Below are positions 26,191 to 34,251 of a stretch of 50,462 bases of DNA, piece after piece (position 1 is the stretch's first letter; each line of letters opens with the position of its first letter). This DNA comes from ANME-2 cluster archaeon (lineage in GTDB: Archaea; Halobacteriota; Methanosarcinia; Methanosarcinales; Methanocomedenaceae): the NCBI GenBank assembly GCA_014237145.1, contig JAAXOC010000038.1, positions 1-50,462 on the forward strand. Reading direction: 5' to 3'. The notes beneath the pieces were generated by a model. The model saw only the letters and a program-made list of their open reading frames with translations, made no database searches and had not been told where the DNA came from. The translations under genes were made by a program, and so were the position numbers.

Positions 26191-27895
26191 ATTTACCCAT
26201 CCATTGCTTTATTAAATAGATCATTGATACAGCGAGCAGTATCATCACCACCACTATTAAGAAATTTATGATTGTTTTTGATGATTTATTCTCTGTTATG
26301 CCCAGGTTCCAGTCATATAGAAAGACTTCAGTATAGTATGCTGCAAGCTTTGGATTTTCGATTATGATGCCGATCTCTCTGTTATAGGTAGGGCTATGTT
26401 TGTTCCAGTTTATCGAAGAGATCAGTACCCTTTGGCCGTCAACGATCACACCTTTATTGTGAATTTTTGTAATTCCATCCCGTTTCACAAGCCGTGCTTC
26501 AAGGTTCAGGTTCTCCTGCGAAGCGAGATCGTTCAGATAGTTGCAGAGTTCATCATTATCATTCTCCTCGTTTGTGTTGTACCACATTGAATCAAGGAGG
26601 ACTTTCACTTCCACACCCTGCATTGCAGCATTGATCGCAGATTGAAGGTAAGGGCTCTCATCGTTTCTCCAGTCCCTTCTTATATACGCCTGCTCGATAT
26701 AGAGCGTCTTTTCAGCAGAGTTTATCGTTTCGATGATCGTTTCATAATGGAGGGTATTGTCAGGTCCGATAATTATGCTCGCTGTGAACTCACCGTTTAT
26801 ATCCTTTGCTTCAAACACCGTATGCCCGATACGGTCACCTGGCTCATCCGAATCTGATTTAGATCCCTGCGGCAGGTCATTGGGACTAACCTTTATTCCA
26901 TGTGCCCAGTCATGCTCAAACACGGAAGACATATCATGGAATATCTCCCTGTCGCTTATGACAACACCCCAGCCGCGATTTCCGATGGAACCATCTGGCG
27001 GATAACCACCAATGTTCCAGTTCTCAGAACCGAGAATAAGGGTATCGCTGTCTATCAGTGCGTACTTTGCATGGTTCAGCCGGTAAAGCGAATCATTACT
27101 GAAACGAACCTCTCCCCCTTTTTCTATGATGTGCCTGAGTATTTTGACTTCATAATCGCTGATACCGCCAACAGGACTGCCCTCGATGAGAATATACACA
27201 GTTCCACCTCGACTGAGCAGATCTATCACCTCACGTTCAATATCCTGGCTTTCAAAGAGATAGACATTCACTTTGAGAACGGATGCACTCCGGATCTCCT
27301 TTTGAAGAATCTCAAGACTGCAATCTGGCGACACAAAGACTGTGACCTCGCCTGAAAATGATTTAGAAGATGGCATAAACTCTGACTGCCCGCGGTAATA
27401 CTCTTTAAGAGGCAGCCACTCATATGCAGTATCAGTGTCATTATCAAGATAGAAGCGCCTGAATATGCGCTCTTCAGAAGCGCTGCCAAGAACGGAACCC
27501 TGCCAGCCTTCCCCTTCATACTCAGAGCCTCTGTAAATGACACAATCCACCATGCGTGACGTACTATCGAGAAGTATCACCTCGTCTCCACTGTTACTGA
27601 GCTGGATCCCATTTGCCGGAAGTTCGATTTGGTAGTTCGATTCCGGATCAAGAATTGTTCCACTAGGAATTTCAAACTCTCCCTCAAGGTCTGTGAGAGT
27701 AAAACCGGATATATCAATTCCCTGACCTGTCGGGTTGTAGATAACCACATACTCGCCCTGATCCATCAGAGCTTGTGGATTTGGAAGAAACTCGAGTATT
27801 ACCGGATGTGTGATGCCGGATGCTGACGATGGATTTATGGCAGATGTTGCGAGAAGAAGAGCGCATAGAAGTATAACGAAATTAAATCTAATAAT
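26180..27895 (-). CDS. Secreted phospholipase-D-like protein with lamin-tail domain
   Basis: Domains in order: signal peptide (VILLCALLLATSAIN), lamin-tail domain (VILEFLPNPQ to about residue 130), two PLD domains, and a C-terminal membrane segment with a basic tail. The HKD motifs are HAKYALID and HNKGVIVD, each followed by an SxNW or SENW site, so the enzyme looks active. It should hydrolyse phosphodiesters of nucleic acids or lipids outside the cell. The first ATG (27766) cuts off the signal peptide and the start of the lamin-tail domain. The open frame extends to 27910 without ATG, GTG or TTG. ATT at 27895 or 27892 follows AAGGAAGGG at a fitting distance, so I place the start there. A sequence error is the alternative. 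Confidence 0.82.
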   Translation of the reverse strand: MIRFNFVILLCALLLATSAINPSSASGITHPVILEFLPNPQALMDQGEYVVIYNPTGQGIDISGFTLTDLEGEFEIPSGTILDPESNYQIELPANGIQLSNSGDEVILLDSTSRMVDCVIYRGSEYEGEGWQGSVLGSASEERIFRRFYLDNDTDTAYEWLPLKEYYRGQSEFMPSSKSFSGEVTVFVSPDCSLEILQKEIRSASVLKVNVYLFESQDIEREVIDLLSRGGTVYILIEGSPVGGISDYEVKILRHIIEKGGEVRFSNDSLYRLNHAKYALIDSDTLILGSENWNIGGYPPDGSIGNRGWGVVISDREIFHDMSSVFEHDWAHGIKVSPNDLPQGSKSDSDEPGDRIGHTVFEAKDINGEFTASIIIGPDNTLHYETIIETINSAEKTLYIEQAYIRRDWRNDESPYLQSAINAAMQGVEVKVLLDSMWYNTNEENDNDELCNYLNDLASQENLNLEARLVKRDGITKIHNKGVIVDGQRVLISSINWNKHSPTYNREIGIIIENPKLAAYYTEVFLYDWNLGITENKSSKTIINFLIVVVMILLAVSMIYLIKQWMGKSGK

Positions 27896-28215
27896 GCATC
27901 CCTTCCTTAACTACCAGGAGTTGACTATTTCTATTTGCATGCAGACACATCGTCTAAGAACTTGCTTATTAATTTATTAGCTTTCCCATAGCAATCTCTT
28001 ATCTGCTCAGTCAGGGCAGAGAATTGATATTGCCAAAAATATAATCACGTTTAAGACTGCACTTGATAAGATGGTGGTCATTTTTTCGCAGGACTACCTC
28101 GACCATGTTAAACACTTCTGCGAACAGGGCAGGTGTTAGACTAATATGTGCACCTATGTCTACCTCGGACTTCTACAACGAACTGATTGTGAATATTGGA
28201 TACACTCTAAACATG

Positions 28216-28223
28216 TATAAATA
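28216..28223 (+). promoter_or_regulatory. TATA box of the VapBC-like pair
   Basis: TATAAATA lies about 42 bases before the antitoxin start, giving an expected transcription start near 28245. The stretch 27914-28215 has no gene that I can support. One frame reads FSQDYLDHVKHFCEQG, which may be a gene scrap. Confidence 0.5.
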
Positions 28224-28257
28224 CAAGTTATACCTATTACTTAACAGGGATTGTAGC

Positions 28258-28500
28258 ATGGAATCTATAATGAAAGTTGGTCCAAAAGGGCAGGTAGTGA
28301 TTCCCCATGAATTCAGGCATGCTTTGCATATCTATCCTGGGTCAAGGGTACTGTTCAAGCTAAAAGACAATAAACTGGAAATAGAAAAACCACCGATAGA
28401 TGCGGTTTCTGTTTTCAGGGAGACCGCAAAAGGCATGGGCAAACTTAAATTAGAGCCTCACGAAGCATATGAAGAAGAACTGGAAGAGAGGGTAAATTGA
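28258..28500 (+). CDS. AbrB/MazE-type antitoxin (VapB-like)
   Basis: An 80-residue protein with the swapped-hairpin AbrB fold: MKVGPKGQVVIPHEFRHAL, then GSRVLFKLKDNKLEIEKP. A C-terminal tail of about 35 residues would wrap the toxin. A longer frame from 28063 adds 65 residues of unlikely composition; the TATA box at 28216 argues for 28258. It overlaps the PIN gene by four bases (TTGA), so the two are co-translated. Confidence 0.85.
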   Translation: MESIMKVGPKGQVVIPHEFRHALHIYPGSRVLFKLKDNKLEIEKPPIDAVSVFRETAKGMGKLKLEPHEAYEEELEERVN

Positions 28501-28898
28501 ACTATCTGGATTCCAATCTTGTCATCTACGCCATTCTTGATGATACAGAACTTGGTGAATGGTCGAGAGGGGTACTGGAAAGTGTGCAGAATGCACAAAT
28601 GCCAGCCTGCACGTCTTTTTTAACATTTGATGAGGTTTTTTACAAGGTAAACAAGATTAAAGGCATAGACATTGCAATTAAAAACCTTGAAGCGTTTCTA
28701 TCTATGCCAAATATAAGATTCATTGATGTCTCCGACATCATAATATGGAAAGCTCTCGAACTTATCAAAGAATATAAGCTTCTCCCAAGGGATGGCATCC
28801 ACGCAGCAACTGCTTTTATTGCAGGTGCTGAGACCATAATTTCGCAGGATGCGGATTTTGATAATATTAAAGGTCTGAAAAGAAAGTGGATGATTTAA
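28497..28898 (+). CDS. PIN-domain ribonuclease toxin (VapC-like)
   Basis: A 133-residue PIN domain. The acidic site residues are in NYLDSNLVIYAI (Asp5), TFDEVFYKV, RDGIHAATA and ISQDADFDNI, all in place. It starts with TTG overlapping the antitoxin stop. It is expected to cut RNA when free of its partner. No sign of decay. Confidence 0.87.
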   Translation: MNYLDSNLVIYAILDDTELGEWSRGVLESVQNAQMPACTSFLTFDEVFYKVNKIKGIDIAIKNLEAFLSMPNIRFIDVSDIIIWKALELIKEYKLLPRDGIHAATAFIAGAETIISQDADFDNIKGLKRKWMI

Positions 28899-29028
28899 GT
28901 GACCAATTCTGTAAAATGATATGTTAGCGACGTCACAGTAGTGAATTGGTAAAGCAGATAGTGGAAGATGAATTTGCATCTATAACAGCTTCACAAGTGC
29001 TAAATATGATCTTTTTAATCTGAATGTT

Positions 29029-29667
29029 ATGAAAATAACATACTTCGGGCATTCGTCTTTTTTGATCGAAGACCTGCTAACAGACCCGTTTTTAAGCGGC
29101 AATCCCAAATGCAGGACAACACCTGATGAGGTCAGTTGTAACATTATCTGCCTGACCCATGACCATGATGACCATCTGGGAGATGCCTTTGAGATAGGAA
29201 AACGCAATGATGCAGTGATTGTTGCCATTCATGAAATTGCGAAATATGCTGATTCGGAAGGGTTGAGAACCGAAGGGATGAATATCGGCGGCACAATAAC
29301 TGTCGGTGACTGGGATATCAAGATGGTGGAAGCACTGCATTCTTCAAACATGGGTCATCCGGCAGGATTTATCCTTAAGCACAGGGAGTTCAACAAGACC
29401 ATATACCATGCAGGGGATACAGGGCTGTTTAGTGATATGAGATTGACAGGGGATGAGGGGATTGATATTGCCATGCTCCCGATCGGGGATCGGTACACCA
29501 TGGGAATCAAGGATGCGCTGCGGGCGGTTGAACTGATAAGGCCTGAACTTGTTATTCCCATGCATTATGGGTCATTTCCTGCGATATCAGTGAATCCCTG
29601 GGATTTCAAACAGGATTGCCCGGTCAAGGTTGAGATATTCAAGCCGGGTGAGGAAAAGAAATTATAA
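29029..29667 (+). CDS. UPF0173 metallo-beta-lactamase-fold hydrolase
   Basis: A 212-residue metallo-hydrolase with the zinc motif THDHDDHLGD (about residues 43-52), further ligands in TIYHAGDTGLF, and the late His in IPMHYGSFPA. It matches UPF0173/UlaG-like proteins; the substrate is unknown. The start ATG (29029) opens with the typical MKITYFGHSSFLIE. It converges on the tRNA gene. Confidence 0.9.
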   Translation: MKITYFGHSSFLIEDLLTDPFLSGNPKCRTTPDEVSCNIICLTHDHDDHLGDAFEIGKRNDAVIVAIHEIAKYADSEGLRTEGMNIGGTITVGDWDIKMVEALHSSNMGHPAGFILKHREFNKTIYHAGDTGLFSDMRLTGDEGIDIAMLPIGDRYTMGIKDALRAVELIRPELVIPMHYGSFPAISVNPWDFKQDCPVKVEIFKPGEEKKL

Positions 29668-29696
29668 CTCATCTCTAAGGTGCAAAAATAGAAAAA

Positions 29697-29769
29697 CGCC
29701 CGGACCGGGATTCGAACCCGGGTCGGAGGCTCGACAGGCCTTCATGATAGTCCCCTACACTATCCGGAC
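29697..29769 (-). tRNA. tRNA-Asp (GUC)
   Basis: 73 bases fold as a full cloverleaf. The acceptor stem is GTCCGGA with TCCGGGC, with one G-U pair. The T arm is CCGGG-TTCGAAT-CCCGG, the anticodon loop CTGTCGA carries GUC, and the discriminator is G as usual for Asp. CCA is not encoded. The anticodon stem has an A27-C43 mismatch at its end. No intron. Confidence 0.93.
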
Positions 29770-29847
29770 GCTGTGAAATCCGTGTATACACACGATGTTT
29801 CGGGTACTTCTGAATGCGATTCATTACATTTAAGCCTTACGTTGGAC

Positions 29848-29870
29848 CACTGATATCTAACATATCAGTG
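29848..29870. promoter_or_regulatory. Perfect 9-bp inverted repeat upstream of the metal transporter
   Basis: CACTGATAT and ATATCAGTG are separated by CTAAC. A TATA-like TTTAAG at 29829-29834 puts a transcription start close to the centre of the repeat, as expected of a repressor site. It lies about 250 bp before znuA. It may equally be a simple hairpin. Confidence 0.5.
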
Positions 29871-30019
29871 AAAAATATGAGCTGCTGATAAGTGAAAATA
29901 AAGTGATTGAACTGGAAATGAATCCCATAGAACCGGAGTCGATGGAAAGACTTAATAAAGGTCTTTATAGACTAAACACGTTTGACATCCGTGGTCCGGA
30001 TGGAAACTGTACAATGTAA
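29861..30019 (+). other. Short open frame before znuA, possibly a small gene or remnant
   Basis: The frame is open for 52 codons, with protein-like content in the second half (VIELEMNPIEPESMERLNKG, then LYRLNTFDIRGPDGNCTM). A GTG at 29903 would give 38 residues. No ribosome binding site was seen, and I do not recognise it. Confidence 0.25.
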
Positions 30020-30042
30020 TGTTTGAATAGCAAGTGATTATG

Positions 30043-30050
30043 TTTAAATT
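30043..30050 (+). promoter_or_regulatory. Possible TATA box of znuACB
   Basis: TTTAAATT about 70 bases before the znuA start, with a predicted transcription start near 30072. It is the closest TATA-like site to the operon. Confidence 0.4.
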
Positions 30051-30118
30051 GGCAGGATAACTTGAATATCCGCAACTCATATACTTGCACATTATCCTTA
30101 AAGTGGGTGGCAATCAAA

Positions 30119-31027
30119 ATGAATTACAAAATACTGCACGTCATAATACTTCTCATTGCAGTCGTTCTGGGCAATGCATGTATAGAGAAAGCCCAACCGC
30201 AAAGCAGCCAGGAAAAGCTAATTGTTGTGGTCAGCATCCTGCCGCAAGCTGATTTTGTGGAGCAGGTCGGCGGCGATAAAGTGGAGGTCATTATCATGAT
30301 ATCACCAGGGGCCAGTCCGGCTACCTATGAGCCCACTGCAAGTCAGCTAAAGGCAGTCAGCAGTGCCAAAATGTATGCCAAAATCGGATCGGGGCTTCCG
30401 TTCGAAGAAGTCTGGCTGGATAAGATCAGGTCCGTCAACCCGGATATGCTGCTGGTTGACACATCAGAAGGTATCACACTAATAGCAATGGAAGAACACC
30501 ATCATGATGAAGAAATTTCCGGGCATGATGGTGACATAAGTGGTATGGATCCACATATCTGGTTATCTCCTGAGAATGCAAAGATCCTGGTGCAGAATAT
30601 TTGTAATGGCCTGGTCCGTGTCGATCCAGCCAATAAAACGTATTACGAACAGAATAAAGAGCATTATATCCATGATCTTGAGGCCCTTGACTTAGATATC
30701 AACGAGTCCCTATCAGGTTTAAAGAACCGTACCTTCATGGTTTTCCATCCCTCCTGGGGCTATTTCGCACGCGACTACAACCTGACAATGATAGCGGTTG
30801 AGGTCGAGGGCAAAGAACCAAGTGCCAGTGACCTGGAGCATCTGATTAAAACTGCTAAAGAGAAAAATATCAGGGTTATCTTTGTCCAGCCCCAGTTCAG
30901 TACAAAGAGTGCAGAAGTAATAGCAAAGGAAATTGGAGGTAATGTTGTACCTGTAGATCCTCTGGCAAAAGACTATATAACAAATCTGCGCAAAGTTTCT
31001 AATACAATTGCTCAAGGTCTTACATGA
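30119..31027 (+). CDS. znuA: Metal (Zn/Mn) ABC transporter substrate-binding lipoprotein
   Basis: A 302-residue cluster A-I binding protein. The signal peptide ends in a lipobox (VVLGNAC), so the protein is probably lipid-anchored. The binding domain has VVVSILPQADFVEQVGGD, the metal-site His in a His/Asp-rich loop (EEHHHDEE, SGHDGD) and MDPHIWLSPENA, and the later ligands FHPSWGYFARDY and VPVDPLAKDY. The His-rich loop favours zinc. The start at 30119 follows GTGGGTGG; a TTG at 30062 would place extra residues before the signal peptide. It overlaps znuC by four bases. Confidence 0.9.
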   Translation: MNYKILHVIILLIAVVLGNACIEKAQPQSSQEKLIVVVSILPQADFVEQVGGDKVEVIIMISPGASPATYEPTASQLKAVSSAKMYAKIGSGLPFEEVWLDKIRSVNPDMLLVDTSEGITLIAMEEHHHDEEISGHDGDISGMDPHIWLSPENAKILVQNICNGLVRVDPANKTYYEQNKEHYIHDLEALDLDINESLSGLKNRTFMVFHPSWGYFARDYNLTMIAVEVEGKEPSASDLEHLIKTAKEKNIRVIFVQPQFSTKSAEVIAKEIGGNVVPVDPLAKDYITNLRKVSNTIAQGLT

Positions 31028-31782
31028 ACATGACTGCCGATGTTGTCGTTATCAAGGATGTCTGGGTGCATTATGACAGTATACCCGTACTCGAAGAGAT
31101 AAATCTTGTTATAAAAGAGCACGATTTTTTAGGCATCATAGGAGTGAACGGGGGAGGAAAGAGCACTCTACTTAAGGTTATATTAGGATTGATCAAACCC
31201 AGCAAAGGGACAGTCAGGGTGTTTGGTGATATGCCTCAAATATCCAGGAAATACATTGGATATGTGCCTCAATACAGCCTTTTTGATCTGGAATTCCCTG
31301 TGAGCGTCTGGGAAGTTGTTTTAATGGGACGTCTGGGCCATACCGGTATGTTCAAACGATACAGTGAAGATGATAAAAAAGCGGCTTTGGATGCACTTGC
31401 AAAAATGGATATGCTTGAGTATAAAGAGAGACAGGTAGGAAAACTCTCAGGTGGGCAGCAGCATAGAGTTTTCATAGCAAGAGCACTGGCTGCCAATCCG
31501 AAATTGCTTCTCCTGGATGAACCTGCAGCAGGTATAGATACGATCATACAGGAAGAATTTTATGAATTGTTAGAAAAACTAAAAACTAAAATGGCGATTG
31601 TTTTAGTATCGCACGATATCAGTGCGGTTTCTGTTTATGTGGATAAGATCGCCTGCCTGAACCACAGGCTGTATTACCACGACTCAAAAGAACTGACTGC
31701 TGAGGATCTGGAAGCTACGTATCATTGCCCTGTCGAGCTGATCGCTCACGGTGTTCCGCACAGGGTACTGAAGAAACATTGA
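31024..31782 (+). CDS. znuC: Metal ABC transporter ATP-binding protein
   Basis: A 252-residue ABC ATPase: Walker A GVNGGGKST (about 41-49), signature KLSGGQQHRVFIARAL, Walker B LLLLDEPAAGID, and the switch His in VSHDIS. The ATGA overlap with znuA and the permease gene 12 bases downstream show a single operon. Confidence 0.93.
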   Translation: MNMTADVVVIKDVWVHYDSIPVLEEINLVIKEHDFLGIIGVNGGGKSTLLKVILGLIKPSKGTVRVFGDMPQISRKYIGYVPQYSLFDLEFPVSVWEVVLMGRLGHTGMFKRYSEDDKKAALDALAKMDMLEYKERQVGKLSGGQQHRVFIARALAANPKLLLLDEPAAGIDTIIQEEFYELLEKLKTKMAIVLVSHDISAVSVYVDKIACLNHRLYYHDSKELTAEDLEATYHCPVELIAHGVPHRVLKKH

Positions 31783-31793
31783 AGGGTTTTTAC

Positions 31794-32597
31794 ATGATGG
31801 AACTGCTGCAGTACGAATTTATAAGAAATGCTATCATGGCCGGCATACTTGCCAGTATTTCCTGCGGGATTATCGGGGTTTATGTGGTAGTGAAACGGAT
31901 CGTCTTTATCAGCGGCGGGATCGCCCATGCATCGTTTGGGGGAATCGGACTTGGCTATTATCTCGGGATCAACCCTATTCTTGGAGTGCTGCCGTTCAGC
32001 ATTGCTTCTGCACTGAGCATGGGGTGGGTGAGTAAACGATCCAGGCTCCCGGAAGATACTGCTATTGGGATATTGTGGGCGATGGGAATGTCTATCGGGA
32101 TCATCCTTGTCAGCTTGACGCCGGGCTATGCTCCGGACCTGATGACATATCTGTTCGGGAATATCCTGACAGTGCCGTTCTCTGATATCGTCCTGATGCT
32201 GGTACTCGATGCAATAATTATCCTGGTGGTGTATTCGTTTTATAAGGAATTCCTTGCACTGTGTTTTGATGAGGAGTTTGCAACTGTGCGCGGCGTTCAC
32301 GCAGAGCGCCTGTACCTTATCCTGTTATGCCTTATTGCTCTTACCATTGTGGTACTGATACGTGTGGTTGGTATAATCCTGGTCATTGCCCTGTTGACGA
32401 TCCCTGCGGCTATGAGCCGGCAGTTTACCTCAAATCTTAAAAAGATGATGATGCTTTCTATTCTGTTCGGTGCGGTTTTCAGCAGTGGCGGGATATGGCT
32501 GTCGTATCTGTTCGACGTGCCGTCGGGGGCTACGATCGTTCTGGTCATGTCTGTGGTTTACCTGCTGTATTCACTTGTGAAAGGTATCAGCAGTTGA
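31794..32597 (+). CDS. znuB: Metal ABC transporter permease
   Basis: A 267-residue membrane protein with about eight segments of the ABC-3 family: FISGGIAHASFGGIGLGYYL near the start and LLTIPAAMSRQFTSNL late. It completes the znuACB set. The ATG at 31794 follows GAAGGG; the longer frame from 31725 would overlap znuC with unrelated residues. A hairpin (CCATGC/GCATGG, 32619-32635) follows the stop, without a T run. Confidence 0.92.
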   Translation: MMELLQYEFIRNAIMAGILASISCGIIGVYVVVKRIVFISGGIAHASFGGIGLGYYLGINPILGVLPFSIASALSMGWVSKRSRLPEDTAIGILWAMGMSIGIILVSLTPGYAPDLMTYLFGNILTVPFSDIVLMLVLDAIIILVVYSFYKEFLALCFDEEFATVRGVHAERLYLILLCLIALTIVVLIRVVGIILVIALLTIPAAMSRQFTSNLKKMMMLSILFGAVFSSGGIWLSYLFDVPSGATIVLVMSVVYLLYSLVKGISS

Positions 32598-32639
32598 GCT
32601 GCTATCCGGTCCTGACATCCATGCGCTGAGCATGGGTTG

Positions 32640-32830
32640 GAAGTGGAGTGTGCGGGCGGTGGCCTCGGGTGTTGATGGGCGCAGCCGGTGGCGGGAATGG
32701 CTGTTAAAATATATAATTAATTAAATATTATACTGTAAAGTACGTAAAATTAAAGCAACATTGTCTTTACGGACTTTGCGGTGAAAAACTTAACAGTAAC
32801 CTTCAATCAGCGTGTATCTGCGGTTCACAT
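32640..32830. repeat. Intergenic repeat, copy 1, beside the UPF0175/PIN pair
   Basis: It shares ordered blocks with 34063-34215, in the same direction: GTGCGGG-GGTGGCCT-GGGTGTTG, AAATATTATAC, GTCTTT-CG-ACTTTGCG, GCGGTGAAA and CAGTAACCTT, with inserts. The block ACTTTGCGGTGAAA belongs to the palindromic ACCGCAAAG family also seen at 44885. Confidence 0.55.
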
Positions 32831-32869
32831 TGAAATGCTGTCCAGCCAGTTTTTCTACAAACAGCGTGG

Positions 32870-33055
32870 TCACATAAATTTGATTAAGTTCCCCACCACA
32901 TCCACCACCTCAATCAGCCCCTCCTTAATGAACCGCTCAATCTCATCCCGCTTCTTATTCATAATGTAGTAAATTCCAAAATCAATATCCGCAGAATCGA
33001 ACTGGAATAGTTTCCCTAATATATTCTGAAGTTTCCCCTTATAATTATCTGCTAT
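32870..33055 (-). pseudogene. N-terminal stub of an adenine-specific DNA methyltransferase
   Basis: A 61-residue frame reads KLFQFDSADIDFGIYYIMNK and KRDEIERFIKEGLIE. This is the conserved N-terminal helix region of large site-specific adenine methyltransferases of restriction or phage-defence type. The rest of the gene is absent, and the place of the start codon reads ATA. It is a leftover of a lost defence gene. Confidence 0.6.
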
Positions 33056-33097
33056 ATCCCCTCATTCCCTCCAAGTATAAATAAATTTAATCTGCAC

Positions 33098-33592
33098 TCA
33101 AGTAGTATTATCGGATAAAACCCATTCTTCAAGATCATCTGTGAAATACAATACCTCATGAAGCATTTCAACTGATTGTCTCAATTCATTCTTACCAATC
33201 AAATTCCTTTTACGGGCCAATCTCAAAATCCCCAGAGTTCCAATAACATCCAGTCCAAGTTCTTTAGCGATTTTTCTTGGCTTGAGGTCATCTGTTACAA
33301 TTAAACATTTTTCAGATATGCAAATTGCAATTGCATATCGTTCTCCCGGCCCCAGAGCTTTCGGTAAGCTCTCTGCATACTCAATATCCTTTTGAGTAGA
33401 CTTGATCACTTTAATCTGACCCTTTTCAATGCACTTTTTAATCCTATCCACTCGGTTTGATTTTTTAGCCTTCAGCACACCTTCATAATAAACACATTCA
33501 GGTATATGGGTATCTCCAAATAATTTTAAAGGGATGTTGAGTTTATCGATATGCGCTAAGGCTGAAAGAGCAGTGTTATCCAAAATGATCAT
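33098..33592 (-). CDS. DUF3368 PIN-domain toxin
   Basis: A 164-residue PIN-like nuclease: MIILDNTALSALAHIDKLN (first Asp), PGERYAIAICISEKC (central Glu) and LIVTDDLKPRKIAKELG (late Asp pair), then VIGTLGILRLARKR, a DUF3368 hallmark. All expected acidic residues are present, unlike the broken relative at 26014. It overlaps the UPF0175 gene by four bases (ATGA) and is translated after it. Confidence 0.87.
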   Translation of the reverse strand: MIILDNTALSALAHIDKLNIPLKLFGDTHIPECVYYEGVLKAKKSNRVDRIKKCIEKGQIKVIKSTQKDIEYAESLPKALGPGERYAIAICISEKCLIVTDDLKPRKIAKELGLDVIGTLGILRLARKRNLIGKNELRQSVEMLHEVLYFTDDLEEWVLSDNTT

Positions 33593-33855
33593 TTAAGATA
33601 CTTCTCTGCCATATTTTCTTCTTCCTTTGCCTCAGATATACCCAGTAGCGAGTAAATCTTCATTTTTCTATTTTTAAGTTCGCTAATAAAATCCTCAAAG
33701 GGCATATCAGCGAGTTCAGCGGCTTTTCCCGAAGATATCTCTCCTTCCCGGTATAATTCAGTTGCAATGAGGATTTTGCTTTCTTTTTCAATGCTTTTAT
33801 GCGCTCCTATGATGCTTATTATATCATACGGGAGTTTAACATTTACATTTGACAA
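33589..33855 (-). CDS. UPF0175 antitoxin
   Basis: An 88-residue protein: KLPYDIISIIGAHKSIEKES, then the helix-turn-helix LIATELYREGEISSGKAAEL of UPF0175. It is the first gene of the pair. The pair sits between copies of an intergenic repeat (32640-32830 and 34063-34215). The family is read as antitoxin from its constant pairing with DUF3368 PIN genes. Confidence 0.85.
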   Translation of the reverse strand: MSNVNVKLPYDIISIIGAHKSIEKESKILIATELYREGEISSGKAAELADMPFEDFISELKNRKMKIYSLLGISEAKEEENMAEKYLK

Positions 33856-34010
33856 TTTTTCACCTTCTATTTATGAAACACGTCACCATAACATAAATGT
33901 TTATTCTTAACCTCCCAACAACGTATTTCTGCTTTTTCGATTCACTTCTTATAGTTCCTGCCATCCCATCCATCCTTGCATTCTCCTACCGCCTCGGCAT
34001 CTGCACTTTC

Positions 34011-34215
34011 CCTGCCACCGCAGCCCGTCAGGGCGGCATGGTGGCAGCCAGCCTTGTGGATTCGTGCGGGTGGTGGCCTTGGGTGTTGAAATATAAAATT
34101 TATGAAATATTATACCGCAAAGCACGCAAAGTTAAGGTTACAACGTCTTTGCGAACTTTGCGCCCTTCGCGGTGAAACAGTGAACGGTAACCTTAAACCT
34201 GCATCCATCTGCGGC
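34011..34215. repeat. Composite intergenic repeats, copy 2 plus a GC-rich block
   Basis: 34011-34061 is the reverse complement (with some changes) of the GC-rich block at 46650-46698, ending in GCCAGCCTTGTGGAT. 34063-34215 matches 32640-32830. An inner palindrome is made of ACCGCAAAGCACGCAAAG and CTTTGCGCCCTTCGCGGTG. Together with 34221-34250 these fill the 33856-34251 gap. There is no gene here. Confidence 0.6.
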
Positions 34216-34220
34216 AAATA

Positions 34221-34250
34221 TTTTATTGATATTATGCAGCAGACTATAAT
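34221..34250. repeat. 30-bp dispersed repeat, copy A
   Basis: TTTTATTGAT followed by ATTATGCAGCAGACTATAAT recurs at 47583-47613 with a single extra base. Each copy lies just past the stop codon of a minus-strand gene (2 bp here, 30 bp there). Confidence 0.7.
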
Positions 34251-34251
34251 A

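Noticed and set aside
28063-28257. 65-residue N-terminal extension of the AbrB-type antitoxin
   Set aside because: The TATA box at 28216 lies inside it and its composition is unlike the family. The ATG at 28258 gives the normal length.
28902-28950. ACCAATTC/GAATTGGT inverted repeat after the PIN gene
   Set aside because: 8-bp arms with a 33-base loop and no T run. Too weak to call a terminator or operator.
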